A stretch of DNA of 64,000 nucleotides from Trametes villosa (Eukaryota; Basidiomycota; Agaricomycetes; Polyporales; Polyporaceae), in assembly GCA_002964805.2 (NCBI GenBank), contig PUDQ02000024.1, forward strand, positions 186,001-250,000, read 5' to 3'. A program made the translations under genes and the position numbers. Positions 32,698-45,172 of this stretch are shown here, piece after piece (within the stretch, counting starts at the first letter, position 1; the number at the start of each line of letters is the position of its first letter). Below the pieces are notes generated by a model, which was not told the origin of the DNA, ran no database searches, and saw only the letters and a program-made list of their open reading frames with translations.

Positions 32698-34323
32698 AAA
32701 TATCGAGGATTATGGGCAAGAGAGAGGAGGATGTGAGAGAGCGTGGTGGGCGTGCGGATGTAAAGAAGGAAACGCAGCCCGTTCCGTCCCCCGACTCGAC
32801 CCCAAACGCTCGGCGCTTAGCGTGCCGTACTTGAGTCGGCTAGCACGTGCCGTTCGACCGCGCGGGATCGAGTCTGTGCTCCGCAGCCTCAGCCATTCCG
32901 CCCGCCAGGCTCCTGCGCGGATAGTGATGTCGTACCTGCTACACTGCGATTCATTCCCGAGCTACGGCGCGCATAGTAGATTTCCCGAGAGCTGCCAGTA
33001 GCCAGTAGGATGCCCGGAAAGCGAGCCTTGGACCGGAAGCGCGCGGAGCCGACCCGCGTTATTGGGCCATGCAGTGCAACAAATACACCCATGTAGGACC
33101 GACCGTCGGCAGACCATTCCAGAGGACAATGTCAAAGCACAGCTCCCGCGTAGCAATGGAGTCAAGATGACCAAGTCACAGAGCATCCTAAGAGGGGTCC
33201 TTGTTTGGGGAATGTAGTCGAGAGAGCCACAGCCACAAGTACACCAAGCATGGGCCCGTGGCGAGCTGCTAGCAGTTCTGTTTGTATCTAGCCCAACTCA
33301 TCAGTACTCGTAGAATATTATGACACCATCCCTAACTGCAGGCGGTGTTCTTTGTATTGTTATTGGTGCAAGTGAACGGGGCTCACCCCATTCGAGGCTA
33401 CTGTATACGGACCAACTAGCCACACCGATCAGTATGAGCACCTCAGGCTCCGAAAGCTCAATGGAGGCTCACCAAGTGGGTGGACCAACATTGACGCGTA
33501 GTCCCATGTAGAAAGATATGCAGAAGAGGTGATACCAAGTACGCAGAGTAGCAAAGTGCGGCACACAACTCCAGCGCAACGACAAAGGCTTAGACTGAGC
33601 TGGGGTGGTGCGGGGGGTTGGCGCTGCGGCAGCGGCTCATAGACGCCATGATACGGAGGATCTCCTGTGTTTCATAGCACATAAGACATATAATCCCGGG
33701 CACATACCAGCTACGAGATTGTGGAGGCCGATGGAGGTTGTGGTTAGAGAAGAGAAGACAATGCGCTCGGAACACAACTCATCCCCGGCGGGCGCCTGCT
33801 TCATTAATCCCGGAGTTCATTATCGCGATCACATGGCCGCGTCACACTCCGCGACGGCGCGACACCCTCCTCGTCTTAGCAGCATCGTCGCACGCCAGCA
33901 GCTAAACGTGGCCATGTAGTAGAGAGGACAACAGACACAGCGGTGGATGTATATTAGCACGGGAGATGCACGGATGCCGGTATAGATACGAAAACGAATG
34001 CGGGTGTCTAATATGTACGCGGTACGTATGTGCGGGAACGAGGGGAAGTCCGGATCCATGCCAGTCAAATCTATAGTATGTACTCTATCCAGGCCGTGTC
34101 GAGCTGTAGTGGGTGCAGATGTATAGGGGGGCAGCAGGGGGAGAGGAGTGATGAGGAACAGAGACCGTCCGTGGAGTCACCCTGAGGCGCCGCGAGTGGA
34201 ACGCAGATGATTTTAGTCCATGGCTGCGTAGCAGGCCGAGTCGTGTTGGTCGTCAGGAAATCAAGAGAAGTATAACCTAGTGCTGTAGAAGACCGCAAGG
34301 TGAAAACGCCAGGAACGAGAAGC
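32698..34323. other. Intergenic region
   Basis: About 1.6 kb. The left end holds the promoter of the NYN gene (minus) and the right end the 3' flank of the bestrophin-type gene. Open frames here are short, without known content. Confidence 0.4.
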
Positions 34324-37244
34324 TCAGATGGTCGCGAGCGCGGCCTGGATGCGCCCGAGCCCGCGCTGCATCCACTCCTCGGGCGCGACGCGCTCCTCGC
34401 TGCTGAAGATCTGGTCGTTGAACTGCGAGAACGCCCAGCTCTCGACGTGCGGCGCCGGCAGCGCCGTGATCGCCCGCAGCTCGCTCCCTGCACACACGCA
34501 CACACACTCGTCAGCACGAGAACACACGCGCGCATACGCGGTCCACCGATGACTCACGGATGATGTTGTGCGTGAAGTGGTCCAGGTTCTGCAGAGTGAC
34601 GGGACGTAAAGTGAGCAAACAAGCATGGTACCGCTGTGCAGGGATGAGGATGCTCGATGCGTACCAGATCGTTCTTGTCGTAGCCTAGATCGCGCGGGTG
34701 GCTGTCAGCCTCCGTCTCACAAGCTAAACGGACATAAGAAGGGCATGCTCACCAAACGGATCTGCAGGCACGGCGCAGGCGCAAGCACGACGGGAAATGA
34801 GCACTCGATCAAATGAAAGCCAGATTGGCGGTGCTTACTCTCGATCTCCTCGCCAGCGACCAGGAACCCGAAGAAGATGAAACTCTATCGGAGGGGCGCG
34901 CGGCGCGATGAGCAGGCGGTCCCGCGCGGAAGCGAGGAGATTGGGTGACGTACTGCAAGGCATGTCGCGGGGATGGTAAGCCACTTGAGCGTGGCCCAGA
35001 TCTGGAAGGGCTGGAGAGGGGTGCGTCAGTCTATGCACGGAATTTGAGGGACGACTAAGCATACCAGAAGCAAGCAGTACAGAACCGTGACGCTCCATAG
35101 CTGGACCCGATAACTATACGACACGAGGTTAAGTAGGCAGACTAGGACCTGCGTCGTGTTCACTCACGAGAAGGGAATCGGGGTCGTCAGGATACGCTCT
35201 AGGCCCGTCAAGGCGTCTACCAGCTGGTTCAGCGCGTTCAGAAGGTTCGCTGTAAGGCCATTTAGCCTAGTGTGCTTGACCAGGGAAGTGAAATTAGCTT
35301 ACTGGCTGTCGGAGGAGGAACTGCGCCACGATCCTGGAGCGCCGCAATGTATGAACTCTGTAACGTGCGTCAGCAATGGCAGCAAACAAGACATCGCTTC
35401 GCGGCACTTACCAGGTACAGCGAGATCTCCAGCGGAAGGTTGTGCGTGACGGTCTTGCTCCGGAGCTTGGCGCGGATCCGAGCTGCCTTCTTGCCCTGTT
35501 CCGCAACAATCAACGTACATTCAAACACCGATGTACCAGGTAAGCGAACCTTGACATCCCGCCCCCTCTTCGTCAAGACGTGCACCAGAAGAGAGAATGG
35601 GAACAAGTCCCAGAGGTGGTACTTCGGCGGCATGCGCGCAGGCAGCAAGAAGTTCTCATCTTGCACGCCCGAGATCCCCGAGTACGTCGAGCCCTTGTCT
35701 CCCTGCTTCTCCCGCTCATACGACCGCCCTGCCTGGCCGCGTCCATTCATCGACACCCTGGGCGGCAAGTCCACTTTCACGTGGCTCACTTTCCGGGGGG
35801 ACGTTGCGGTCGCGGGGAACGGCAGCTGGCTCGTCGGCGAGGTGGGCGCGGTCGGTGACGCGGGTACGGCCTCCAGGGACGCGACCTCCTCGCGCAGCGA
35901 CGTGAGGTCCGCCGCGGTGCTGTCCCCGCGGTGGCGGAGCGGCGAGTGCGTTGAGAGACCGTCCGCGGAGGTGACATCGACGAGGGATGGCAGTCCAGCC
36001 GGGAGCGCGTACGAGGGCAGGAACTTGACGAGGTGGAAGAGGTCGACGTAGTACACGCCCTCCTCACCGCGCAGGTAGTGCTTGACGGCGACACCAAAGG
36101 CCTCAATGAGGTTGATAACTGTCTTCTTCTCGATGAGCACCCGCGCCTTGCGCTGTTCGGGCGTGGACGGGTCGGTGCTTGCGGCTGGCATGGTTTCTGC
36201 ATACGGAAGATTGGCATGCGAGACAGGTTGTATGGGGTAGGTTGAACGTACCGGGGACATGGAACCAAATTGTGCGGGCCAATGTACGGCTACCCAGGAT
36301 GATCTGTGACCAGAGACGCCGACCCTCGTTGTACCTCTCGAAACTTGCTGTCGTCCGGTATGAGATGACGAAACCAAGTACTGTACCGATGCTGAGGGGA
36401 AGTTAGTCAGTATATGCGAAAGACAGTCAGAAGGCATGTAACTGATTGAAGGCAAAACACCGGAACTGGCCCAGTGGACGTGGAAGCGTGAGTACAGTAT
36501 AGGCGGAAGTGGCCCTCTAAGCCATGCCCTTCGCGAATGCGCTTCACCCGCTTGTGGCGGAGCGGGGATAGCTTGTTCATCTATGCGCTCGCTGGCCACG
36601 CACGCCGCGGCTACCGCTGTCCTCGACTTCGCCTTCGCAGTGCAGGCTGAAGGCGTCCACAGTCGCTGTCCTCTGCGCTCCCGCCTCATTCGGGCCGTAC
36701 GGCCCATTGGAGTAGAAGTGGAAGTGGGATGACGAGTGCAGGTGGAACTCCGACCCATCGGAGCGCAGTTCCACTCCCGCTATTTTGGGTGAGCCATCCA
36801 CGGCATGCCGTGTATAGTGAGGGGTGAGGGTGAGGGAGAAGTCGTCACCGCAACCCCATGAGTCCTCCGATGTCCCATGCGAGACATGCGAGGAAAGCGG
36901 CGGTCCAGAACGCCAGACAGGATCCGGATGGTGGGATGAAGAGAGCTCCAAGACGACGTATCCTTCCCACCGAGTCGACCGGTCGTGTGCGTAACAGATC
37001 CCAGTAAAAACAGCAAGAGCGGGGAGCTGAGGACTTACACAGTGAGCAGGGTTGGCGCAATAGTCAGATTGTAAACGGTATGGCTGATCACCGAGACGGC
37101 GGTTGCCCAGGCAGAGAAGAAAAGCAGGAGCGGCCAGCATCGGATGACGGCTGTAGCGAGGATTGCGCTGACCAGGCGAGAGAAGAGGCTGCGACTGCGG
37201 CCAGACGAGAAGGGGTCGGCGGAGTACATGTACGAGTGCTCCAT
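34324..37244 (-). CDS. Bestrophin-family (UPF0187) anion channel protein
   Basis: Bestrophins form pentameric anion channels; fungal members are little studied. Thirteen exons on the minus strand (37244-37039, 36391-36252, 36196-35550, 35495-35412, 35357-35303, 35249-35168, 35113-35065, 35010-34954, 34884-34839, 34761-34753, 34684-34665, 34588-34558, 34487-34324) join in phase to 529 residues. Family blocks: FSRLVSAILATAVIRCWPLL; GTVLGFVISYRTTASFERYN, EGRRLWSQIIL; LRSKTVTHNLPLEISLYLSS; LERILTTPIPFSYRVQLWSV; FQIWATLKWLTIPATC; FIFFGFLVAGEEIENPFGYD then KNDLNLDHFTHNII. About 160 residues inserted between the second and third blocks are Ser/Pro/Ala-rich and probably cytoplasmic. Exon 10 is only 9 nt; intron 1 is 647 nt, long for this locus. 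Confidence 0.93.
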
Positions 37245-37706
37245 TTTGGCCGCTGCTAGAACGAGCAAGAAAAGAAGAAGAAAGAGGTCAGAGAGAAAGG
37301 AGGATGCAGGTGCGACGAGGCGGCGGAGACAAGGGGTTCTGCATTGCCAAGCCAGGGCCTAGATGTGCGGTCCTCGCTTGGACCTCGCCTGTAAAACCGG
37401 TGTCCAGGGTGATACAGATGGAGCAAACTGAGATAAGCTGATGTTCTTACAGTTGTTATTTCCAACCATTCTAGCGTTGTTATGATGAGATCGCCGCCGG
37501 TAGGACGATTTACGATGCGGCCTGCCGAGAGCGCAGCAGCTCGCGGAATCTTTCGAACAGTTTTGATTGCCCGACTGCGAGCGGAAAAGAGCGGCCCGGC
37601 TCGAGGGGACGCGGCAGGTCACATAAGGTCACACTGTAAAAAGCAGTCACACGTCGCGTTTATCCTGATCAGCTGGAGTCACTGGACTTTGGGACTTTTG
37701 GTGTGA
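37245..37706. promoter_or_regulatory. Divergent promoter between the bestrophin-type gene and GRS1
   Basis: 462 bp separate the two ATGs. A direct TATAAA was not seen. The region presumably drives both genes. Confidence 0.35.
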
Positions 37707-40700
37707 ATGTGGCGGATCCTCTCTCGTTCTTGTACTTTTACTCCTCCTCTGCGCACCTTCGCTCGCTGGAAACACACTAGGATCCTTGACATGGCCAACA
37801 TCCAGGTCAACAAGACCGCCCACGCCTTCGACAAGACCCGTTTCGAGGCGCTGCTTAACCGCAGATTCTTCTACGCGCCTGCCTTCGAGATCTATGGCGG
37901 TAAGTGCCCGATCATATCATACCCATCCACGTCCGCGTTCCTCCCGTTCCTGCGACGGCTGGAGAGATGAGGCGAGGGCGCAAGATGGTCACTCTTGTGC
38001 GCCGGTGGATCAGGATGTCGCTGCAGTTGCCCCGCATCTAAGTTCACTGGTGAGCAAGGGCGACATGCGTTCGTAGTCTCATCCAAGGGCTCGTAGCAGA
38101 TGCTTCACACTCGAACGGAACATTGGCGTACAACCAGCGAACCCCGTGCTCGTTGTGCTCGTCAGAGCGAGGCGCATTCACCTCATTCGTGGTCCACCAA
38201 GCCGAGCACCTCGCCGTCGTTACTCATGACTGAGGATTCATCCGATACCCACTCGTCCGACACGCTGAGCAAGGAATCCCCGTTGCATGCGCTCGCTCAC
38301 AAGCGAGAATAGCGGCCGACCGTTGCTGCCTTTGTAAATCGGACGCGTCGGTGGCGGAGGCTCGCGTTATTATCTTCACCTGAGGCGCGCTTGAATAGCG
38401 CACTAACTCGCGCGCGGTACTCTACCAGTCTGGTTCCCGCCCTACTTGACGATGGCGACAACTCCGTCTTCACGCTCCCTTAGCCATACGGTCTCGGGAG
38501 GACTCCGCTGGTTGCTAGGGGCTTCTTCTACCTCTCATCGTCGCATCGGCGGGTGCCACGCTGGTAAACCAGTCCTTGTGTGCCAGTGAGTGAGCGCGCT
38601 GGGGAGTCAGAGGATACTAGTCTGCGCGGTCGCCGCCAGCCTGTATTAATTCCGACCACGGACCCAAAAGCCCGCGACGCGTCTGCGAACCCTTGAGGGG
38701 CACGTTGTACGCCTCCATCACATGCTGAGCACCTGGCACCAAGAGTTATACCGCATACATCCACCTTTGCTACGCCTGGAGATAAAGTCTTTACGCAGCG
38801 AGGCGCGCTGCAGCTTAGCGGCGACGTAATGGCCGCTTACTGTGGACCTTGCTCAACAGGGATGCAGCGATGTTTCGCCGCGTTGCCGGGCCGCATTCTT
38901 GCGATAGCTTCAGACTGGGCGGATCGCGTAAAGGGGTGCGCGCGTGAAGCTTTACAGTTCACGCCCCCCGCTGCAGAGCCAGGTTCTCTTACGCTTCGTT
39001 GCTGGGCCGTCGTGTGCTCCAGTTGTGCTCCTCGCTGCCCGGACTTCGCAGTCTAGGTCTCTCAGGCGCACACGGAAGGTGTAGCACACAGCGGCAGAAC
39101 TTCCTTGAATGTGACTGTCGGGTCTCTCGGGTCTCACTTCGATGGGCGTGACACGCGTTGCGGATAGAAGCCGGAGACGGATCGCATGCTGCGCGCTCCG
39201 AAGGGGCTCTTCCTGTTTGCGTCTAACTGAAGTTATCACTCTCGTAGAATCCTGATAGGCTTTATTGCGGGTTACTGATGCATCCCATTACAGGCATTGC
39301 GGGTCTGTACGATTACGGCCCGCCGGGCTCCTCGCTCCAGAGCAACATCATCGCCGAATGGCGCAAACACTTCATCGTCGAGGAGCACATGCTCGAGGTT
39401 GACACCACCATCATGACCCCCGCGCCCGTCTTCGAGACGTCTGGTCACGTAGCGCGCTTCGCGGATTGGATGGTCAAGGATTTGAAGACCGGCGAAGTCC
39501 TGCGGGCCGACCACCTGGTGGGGAACGTCCTTGAGGCGCGCCTGGCCGGTGACAAGGAAGCTCGCGGGTTGGCAGGGGCGCCCCCGAAGGAGGACGATAA
39601 GAAGAAGAAAAAGAAGGACAAGGCGAAGCCCACTGCCGTCAAATTGGCGGATGAGGTAGTGGCGGAGTACGAGACTATTCTCGCGCAGGTGGGTCTAGAG
39701 CTAGGCGTGTTCTCCTGCGACTGCTTCTCGTCTCTGATCTCCGGCCAATATTCCCAGTTGGACAACTACTCGGGCCCCGAGCTTGGCGAGCTCTGCAGGA
39801 AGTACGACATCCGGAACCCCGACTCCGGCAACGAGGTCTCCGAGCCGCAGCAGTTCAACCTCATGTTCGCCAGCAGCATCGGTCCCACCGGGCAGCACCC
39901 TGGTTTCCTCCGCCCGGAGACGGCCCAGGGCCACTTCCTGAACTTCTCCCGCCTGCTAGAGTTCAACAACGGCCGGATTCCGTTCGCCTCCGCGCAGATT
40001 GGCCGCTCGTTCCGTAATGAAATCTCCCCGCGGGCTGGGCTGCTCCGCGTGCGTGAGTTCACGATGGCCGAGATCGAGCACTTCGTCGACCCCGAGGACA
40101 AGCGCCACGACCGCTTCTCCGAGGTGCGCGACGTCGAGCTGGACCTTCTCGATCGCCACACCCAGGAGGCTGGCAGCGCCAAGGTCACGCGCATGACGAT
40201 TGGGGATGCCGTGGACAAGGGCATCGTGGCGAACGAGACCCTGGGCTACTTTGTCGCCCGCATCCACCAGTTCCTGATCAAGATCGGCATTAACCCCGCA
40301 CGCCTCCGCTTCCGCCAGCACATGGGGAACGAGATGGCGCACTACGCGACTGACTGCTGGGACGCCGAGATCCAGAACTCGTACGGGTGGACGGAGTGTG
40401 TGGGCTGCGCCGACCGCGCGGCGTACGACCTGTCCGTGCACTCCGCCAAGACCGGGCACCCGCTCGTCGTGCGCCAGGCCCTGAAGGAACCGATCGTGAC
40501 CGAGAAGCTGACCGCGGAGTTCAACAAGAAGACGTTCGGGAAGACGTTTGGCAAGGACTCGGCCGCCATCCAGACGATCATTGGCGGCCTTGACGAAGCG
40601 GTGCTGGCTAAGCTCCAGGGTGAGCTTGCGCAGGGGTAAGGAACGAGCTGCTACGCGGGGTTGACAGCCATTTTACGCGCGCCGGGCTCACACGACCCGT

Positions 40701-41761
40701 CCGTTCCGCAGGGCGACGACCGTTACTTCCTCCGACGGCAGGGAATTCAAGCTGACCCCTGACCTTCTGACCATCGAGAAGAAGACATTCAAGCAGTCGA
40801 GTGAGTCGCGCGCGCACGCTCGCCGCGGGATGCACCGTCATCTGACCGCCTGCCCATTCAGTCCGCGAGTTTACACCGAACGTCATCGAGCCGTCCTTTG
40901 GTCTCGGCCGCATCCTCTACGCGCTGCTTGAACACTCCTTCTGGAGCCGAGAGCAGGACGTCGACCGCGGGGTGCGTGTCCAGCAGCCGGATGAGCTCAT
41001 GGCCCCCGATGTACTGACCCCGCCCCTGCGCGCGCCCTTTTCATTCTCGCTGCGGCCCACGTCTAGGTCCTGTCCCTGCCGGCCGTCGTCGCGCCCACGA
41101 AGGTTCTGATCGTCCCCCTGAGCGCAAAGCCAGAGTTCGACCCGCTCGTGCGGGAGGTCTGTGAGTGCTCGTCCTGTTTCAGCGCGGGTCACCTGCCGTG
41201 CCACGCCCCGTGCTGACGCCCCGCCCCTGCGTTCCCAGCGGCGAAGCTGCGCAAGGCCGGCGTCTTCTCGCGCGTGGACGACTCAAATACGTCCATCGGG
41301 AAGCGCTACGCGCGCAACGACGAGCTGGGCACGCCCTATGGCCTCACGCTCGACTTTGCTTGTACGTCTACCTCCTTTGGGCCTCCGCCACCGAACCTTT
41401 GCGCCGCAGAGCTGACGTCTCCTCGTCATCGCGACATTTACAGCCGTGCAAAAGGGCACGATGACGCTCCGGTGAGCATCGCAATCATCGAGAACCCGGC
41501 GGCGTGCGTCGCAGCTACAGTTGACACCGACGGACGACTGTGGACTGTGGCCGCGGTGGCGGGCTGCTTCCTTTCCCGCGCTCTCATTGGCCGTGCGCTG
41601 ATTGGCTCGTCCGCTTTAGGGAACGCGACACCACCGGGCAGCTCATTGGCCAGGTGGACGAGGTGATCGCGACCGTCATCGAGCTCGTGAACGGCACTAT
41701 CGACTGGGCGGAGGCGTGCAACAGACTCCCGGCCTACGACGGCGTCCAGGCCGTGGAGTGA
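37707..41761 (+). CDS. GRS1: Glycyl-tRNA synthetase, probably cytosolic and mitochondrial
   Basis: Charges tRNA-Gly; an alpha2 class II enzyme. Nine exons (37707-37899, 39294-39688, 39758-40635, 40712-40800, 40862-40971, 41067-41160, 41239-41361, 41444-41471, 41620-41761) join in phase to 683 residues, near the yeast length. Motif 1: GLYDYGPPGSSLQSNIIAEW; then GPTGQHPGFLRPETAQGHFL; motif 2: FRNEISPRAGLLRVREFTMA; NPARLRFRQHMGNEMAHYA and NSYGWTECVGCADRAAYDL; motif 3: NVIEPSFGLGRILYALLEHS; C-terminal anticodon-binding domain VVAPTKVLIVPLSAK, GKRYARNDELGTPYGLTLDF. A lysine-rich insertion (DDKKKKKKDKAK) precedes intron 2. The first ATG adds 28 residues rich in Arg, Ser and Thr with no acid until the last (a mitochondrial-type presequence); the second ATG at 37791 gives MANIQVNK for the cytosolic form. 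Confidence 0.96.
37900..39293 (+). other. Exceptionally long first intron of GRS1
   Basis: GT at 37900 and AG at 39292-39293 enclose 1,394 bp; the other introns of the gene are 59-148 nt. Splicing restores FEIYGG-IAGLYDYGPP. No gene is recognised inside; it may carry an old insertion. Confidence 0.75.
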
Positions 41762-44700
41762 TTGACACGCACCCGCGCAAGCGCGACGCGTTCCGCATGC
41801 ACGTCCACCCGCCGTATCGCGCCTGCAAGTGGTATGATGTATTGCCCGCGACCTAACCTTGCAGCTCCAACCACGCGGCGCGCTATCGTACAGGCAGGAC
41901 GCAACGGCCGCATGAATCTGGAATAGAGCGTAGAACGTGCCCTGACGTATGAGCGAGAAGTCAAATCGAAACCTGTGTATATCGTTCGTCCCACCCATCA
42001 CCGCAAACCTTGGTCAGACCCCAGCCGTATCGGAGCGCGCACTTGACAGAAGGGCATCATATCTCGCGCCCCGCGGAGGTTGGGGAAGACATCTGTCGAC
42101 TGACCACCCCCGCAGCGCGAGATGAGACCCTGTGAGGCCCACGCTGCGACGCCGTGAGCAACCTTGCAGTCACCAGGACGGCCGCGCCGTTAGCGTTCAC
42201 TAATACTGTACTCATAAGTTAGCCAGATCTTCGTGCTCACGTACCCACAGGCGCCGGCCGCTGCCACTGTGGCTCTAAAGCCAAGTGCACCCGATATGGC
42301 GACGGCCAACTGCCTCGCTGCGAAAAGCTGCCCAATAAGCAGCATTGGTCAGCCGTCGGCGTGTGCCGCGGGGCGCAACCGTTAACGCTAGCTTACCAGA
42401 AAGGTGCAGTGGGTCCAAGCGAGGGGGCGTCGGGGCCATCAGCGCGTCAGGGAGTCCCAGGGAACGTTGAAGCGTGTAGCAACGAACCACGCCGGCGACC
42501 GCTACGCGAGACGGCCTGCCCTGTTTTCAGGAGGCCGACGCCATGTGCCATGTGCCCTGGCCGTCCCTCCTGGGACGGTGGGATCCCGAATCCTGCGACG
42601 CGCGAGCGCGAAGACTGGCCAGGGCGGCGCGTTATTCGCGTCCTCGCGTCGAAGGAGGTCGAAGTGCAAGCTCCGCGACGACTCCTGCGCGCGTGCACAG
42701 TGGGATCCGACGTTGGCGACGCGACCGAAGTGCACCCGCCTTCGCGGGGCGCTGCTGCCGGCGGCGGCAGCGGGTGCGGTCGGCCTTCCTGCGTACGCGC
42801 TATCGCGCGCGCTGCGTCCTGCTCGACGAGAACGCACCTGCTTAAGGCGGGATAGCTGCGAAGCGGCACAAGCTCGCGGCAGCGGTGGTTCGCGCTGCGG
42901 CGGGCGCCAGACGCGCCCGGCGAACAAGTGGCAACTGGCAAGAACGCAGGAGGTGTGTCAGTCGTCGAGATGCCGTACGCGAGCGACGACGTGGGCCGTC
43001 AGCAGACCCGCGCGCGTGAGGTAAGCACAGCGGACCCCAGCGGCGCGTGAGATGCGCTCGTGGGCCACCGTTCGCGAGAGCTTGCGCCATCGCTAGGTAT
43101 CGATGTATCGTTCGTCGTTGCAGTGGCCAGGCTCGCGCGTGGGGGCGCACCGTACCACCACCATCTGCCTCCGGGAACCTGGAGGTGCAGTGTCAGGGGG
43201 AAATTAGTGGGAGCGGCTCGGGAAGTAGCGGGACCGGCCGGGCAACCTAATCAGCGTGGGCACGCATCGGCATCAGCGTCGCAGGCACGCGCACGACTGG
43301 GGAGATCGGGGGGCGCGGGCGCGGTGATGACGATGACGCGCAGTGCGCACGAACGGTGCAACCGTGGGCAGCGTGGCGCGTATGATGCACAGGCAGATCT
43401 CGCGTTGACTGGTTCACCGGCTGAATGACAGACAGCGCACGACGCGACGCGAGGCAGCAGCCTGGACGCGTCTGCGAAGCGCGGATATGGGAACCCGGGC
43501 TGTCAACTGAGATCTGGCGGAGGAAAATCGAGGGACGGGGGCGCGCTTGGCGCGCGACGCGCGAGAAGGGAAGGCGCACGCGTAAAACTGACGTTCAATA
43601 GCCTCGACGGGCGCGCTGGAAAGCCGGGAAGGGACGCGGTGGGTGCGCCCACGCCCACGCCCGGGCTTCCGCGCGAGATCGCCCCCTCCGGGGCTCCCGC
43701 TCGCCGCGTAGACGCGTTCTGTGGCGCAAGATTGGGTGGACCCTGGCGAAGGGGGTGCAGCCACGCATGACAGAGGTGGCGAGCAGCAAAAGGGCAAGGA
43801 ACGCGCCTTCGCGGAGTGGACGCTTGTGCAAGCAGAGCCTGGCCGGCGGTGGAACGCACCCCATAGCCAGAGAAGGCCCGGGGGCTGAAGAGTGTGTGGG
43901 ACGATCGCGGGCAGCGGGGTGCAGTCTGACGCGACCTGCAGGACGGGCTGGCGGGCTGCCCCGCGCGGGCACGGGCGCGGGGGGACGCCGGGGGCGATTG
44001 GGGAAGCGCGAGGGGGGTTCGGGCAGAGATTGGAGGGCGTGCAGGATCGGTGACGGTGGGGGATTCCCATGAACGTGGACTGGATGCGAGACCGGCCGGG
44101 GAGGGCAAGGACATTGCATTGAGCGGCGGAGCGCCGGGGGTCCTATGATCGAGAGAATGAGAATGCGGGTCGCCTCGCGGGGTGTGCGCTCGGGTACGGA
44201 CGAGGAGCCTGAATGGGCATGGTCGGCCACGATGCGGGGATGGAATGATTCAAGGCAGGAAGCTGTCCGATTAACAGAGCGGTCAGGTGAAGCCCCCCAT
44301 TGCGTGCTACGCTGCGTAGACGCGTCGAGGCTTGCGCTTGCGGGGTGCGGCGCAGCATGTCGTCTACGCCCGCGCTCTGAGCTGCCGCAAGGCAGAGAGA
44401 GGCTAGGCTAGGCAGTGGTATGCGGATTGTGGGAGAGGGCTGGAGGGTCATCGGACGGCGGTCAGATGAGTGCCTGCGCGCGCGAGGATGGCGTGCAGCG
44501 TGGTAGTAGGTTCGGCGACAGCGCACACGGTGGGTGAGCTAGACAAGGGCCGCAGGGCAGCATTAGCTGGAGACGGTTTGACGGAAAGCTCGGGCGATGG
44601 CAGTTTGGCGATCAAAGTCGCACAAGAGCTTGTGCAGCGTGGCCGGGTCGGCCAATTGGGTGGCTGCGTCCGACGCTACACCCACCGTCTTATCTGCGAG

Positions 44701-45172
44701 CTTTCGGCGGTATGCGAACCGAGGATATGTTGTCGCGCTATGCCAGAACGGGGAGGTGTGGGCGACTCCGCTAATACTCCGATCCGAGTCCGCTACGCGA
44801 AAATAGTTTTTGGGCGGCTGATTGCTCCGTGCGATGCGGGAGGGGGACGCGCGAAGCGAGGGAGATTGGCGATGGCACGCAGCGCGATGTGCCAATTGCA
44901 GAGGCGTTCGTGAGATGCAAGCCGAAATAGGTCATCGCACTCTGGCCATCCAGAGCCCAGGCCTGCCCGCCTATAAAGCACACCTCCCATCTCTCGACAT
45001 CCCCCCTCGATCCAACCAGACGCGTCGCTGCGACCCGGACACCTCCGCCATCCTCCTCGCCCAGCCACCGCCATCCCGCGCGTCCTCCTCTCGTCCTCTG
45101 CGGCCTTCTGCACGCTCGCCCACTCTCGCGCCCCACCCTCTCGGCTCCACTAGCCGCTCACACCACGCTGCC
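41762..45172. other. Gene-poor GC-rich region, left part
   Basis: About 3.4 kb after GRS1 with no supported gene. Many overlapping open frames occur on both strands, as expected by chance at high GC; their translations are Arg/Ala/Pro-rich and match no family I know. The far right holds the promoter of the small gene at 45173. Confidence 0.5.
44972..44977 (+). promoter_or_regulatory. TATA box of the small gene at 45173
   Basis: TATAAA within CGCCTATAAAGCACACC, about 195 bases before the ATG, followed by a pyrimidine-rich stretch (CCTCCCATCTCTCGACATCC), the usual fungal core promoter layout. Confidence 0.5.

Noticed and set aside
35370..36758. Single 462-codon gene on the minus strand
   Set aside because: It is real in part, but it reads through introns 2 and 3 of the bestrophin-type gene; the spliced model restores the family signatures.
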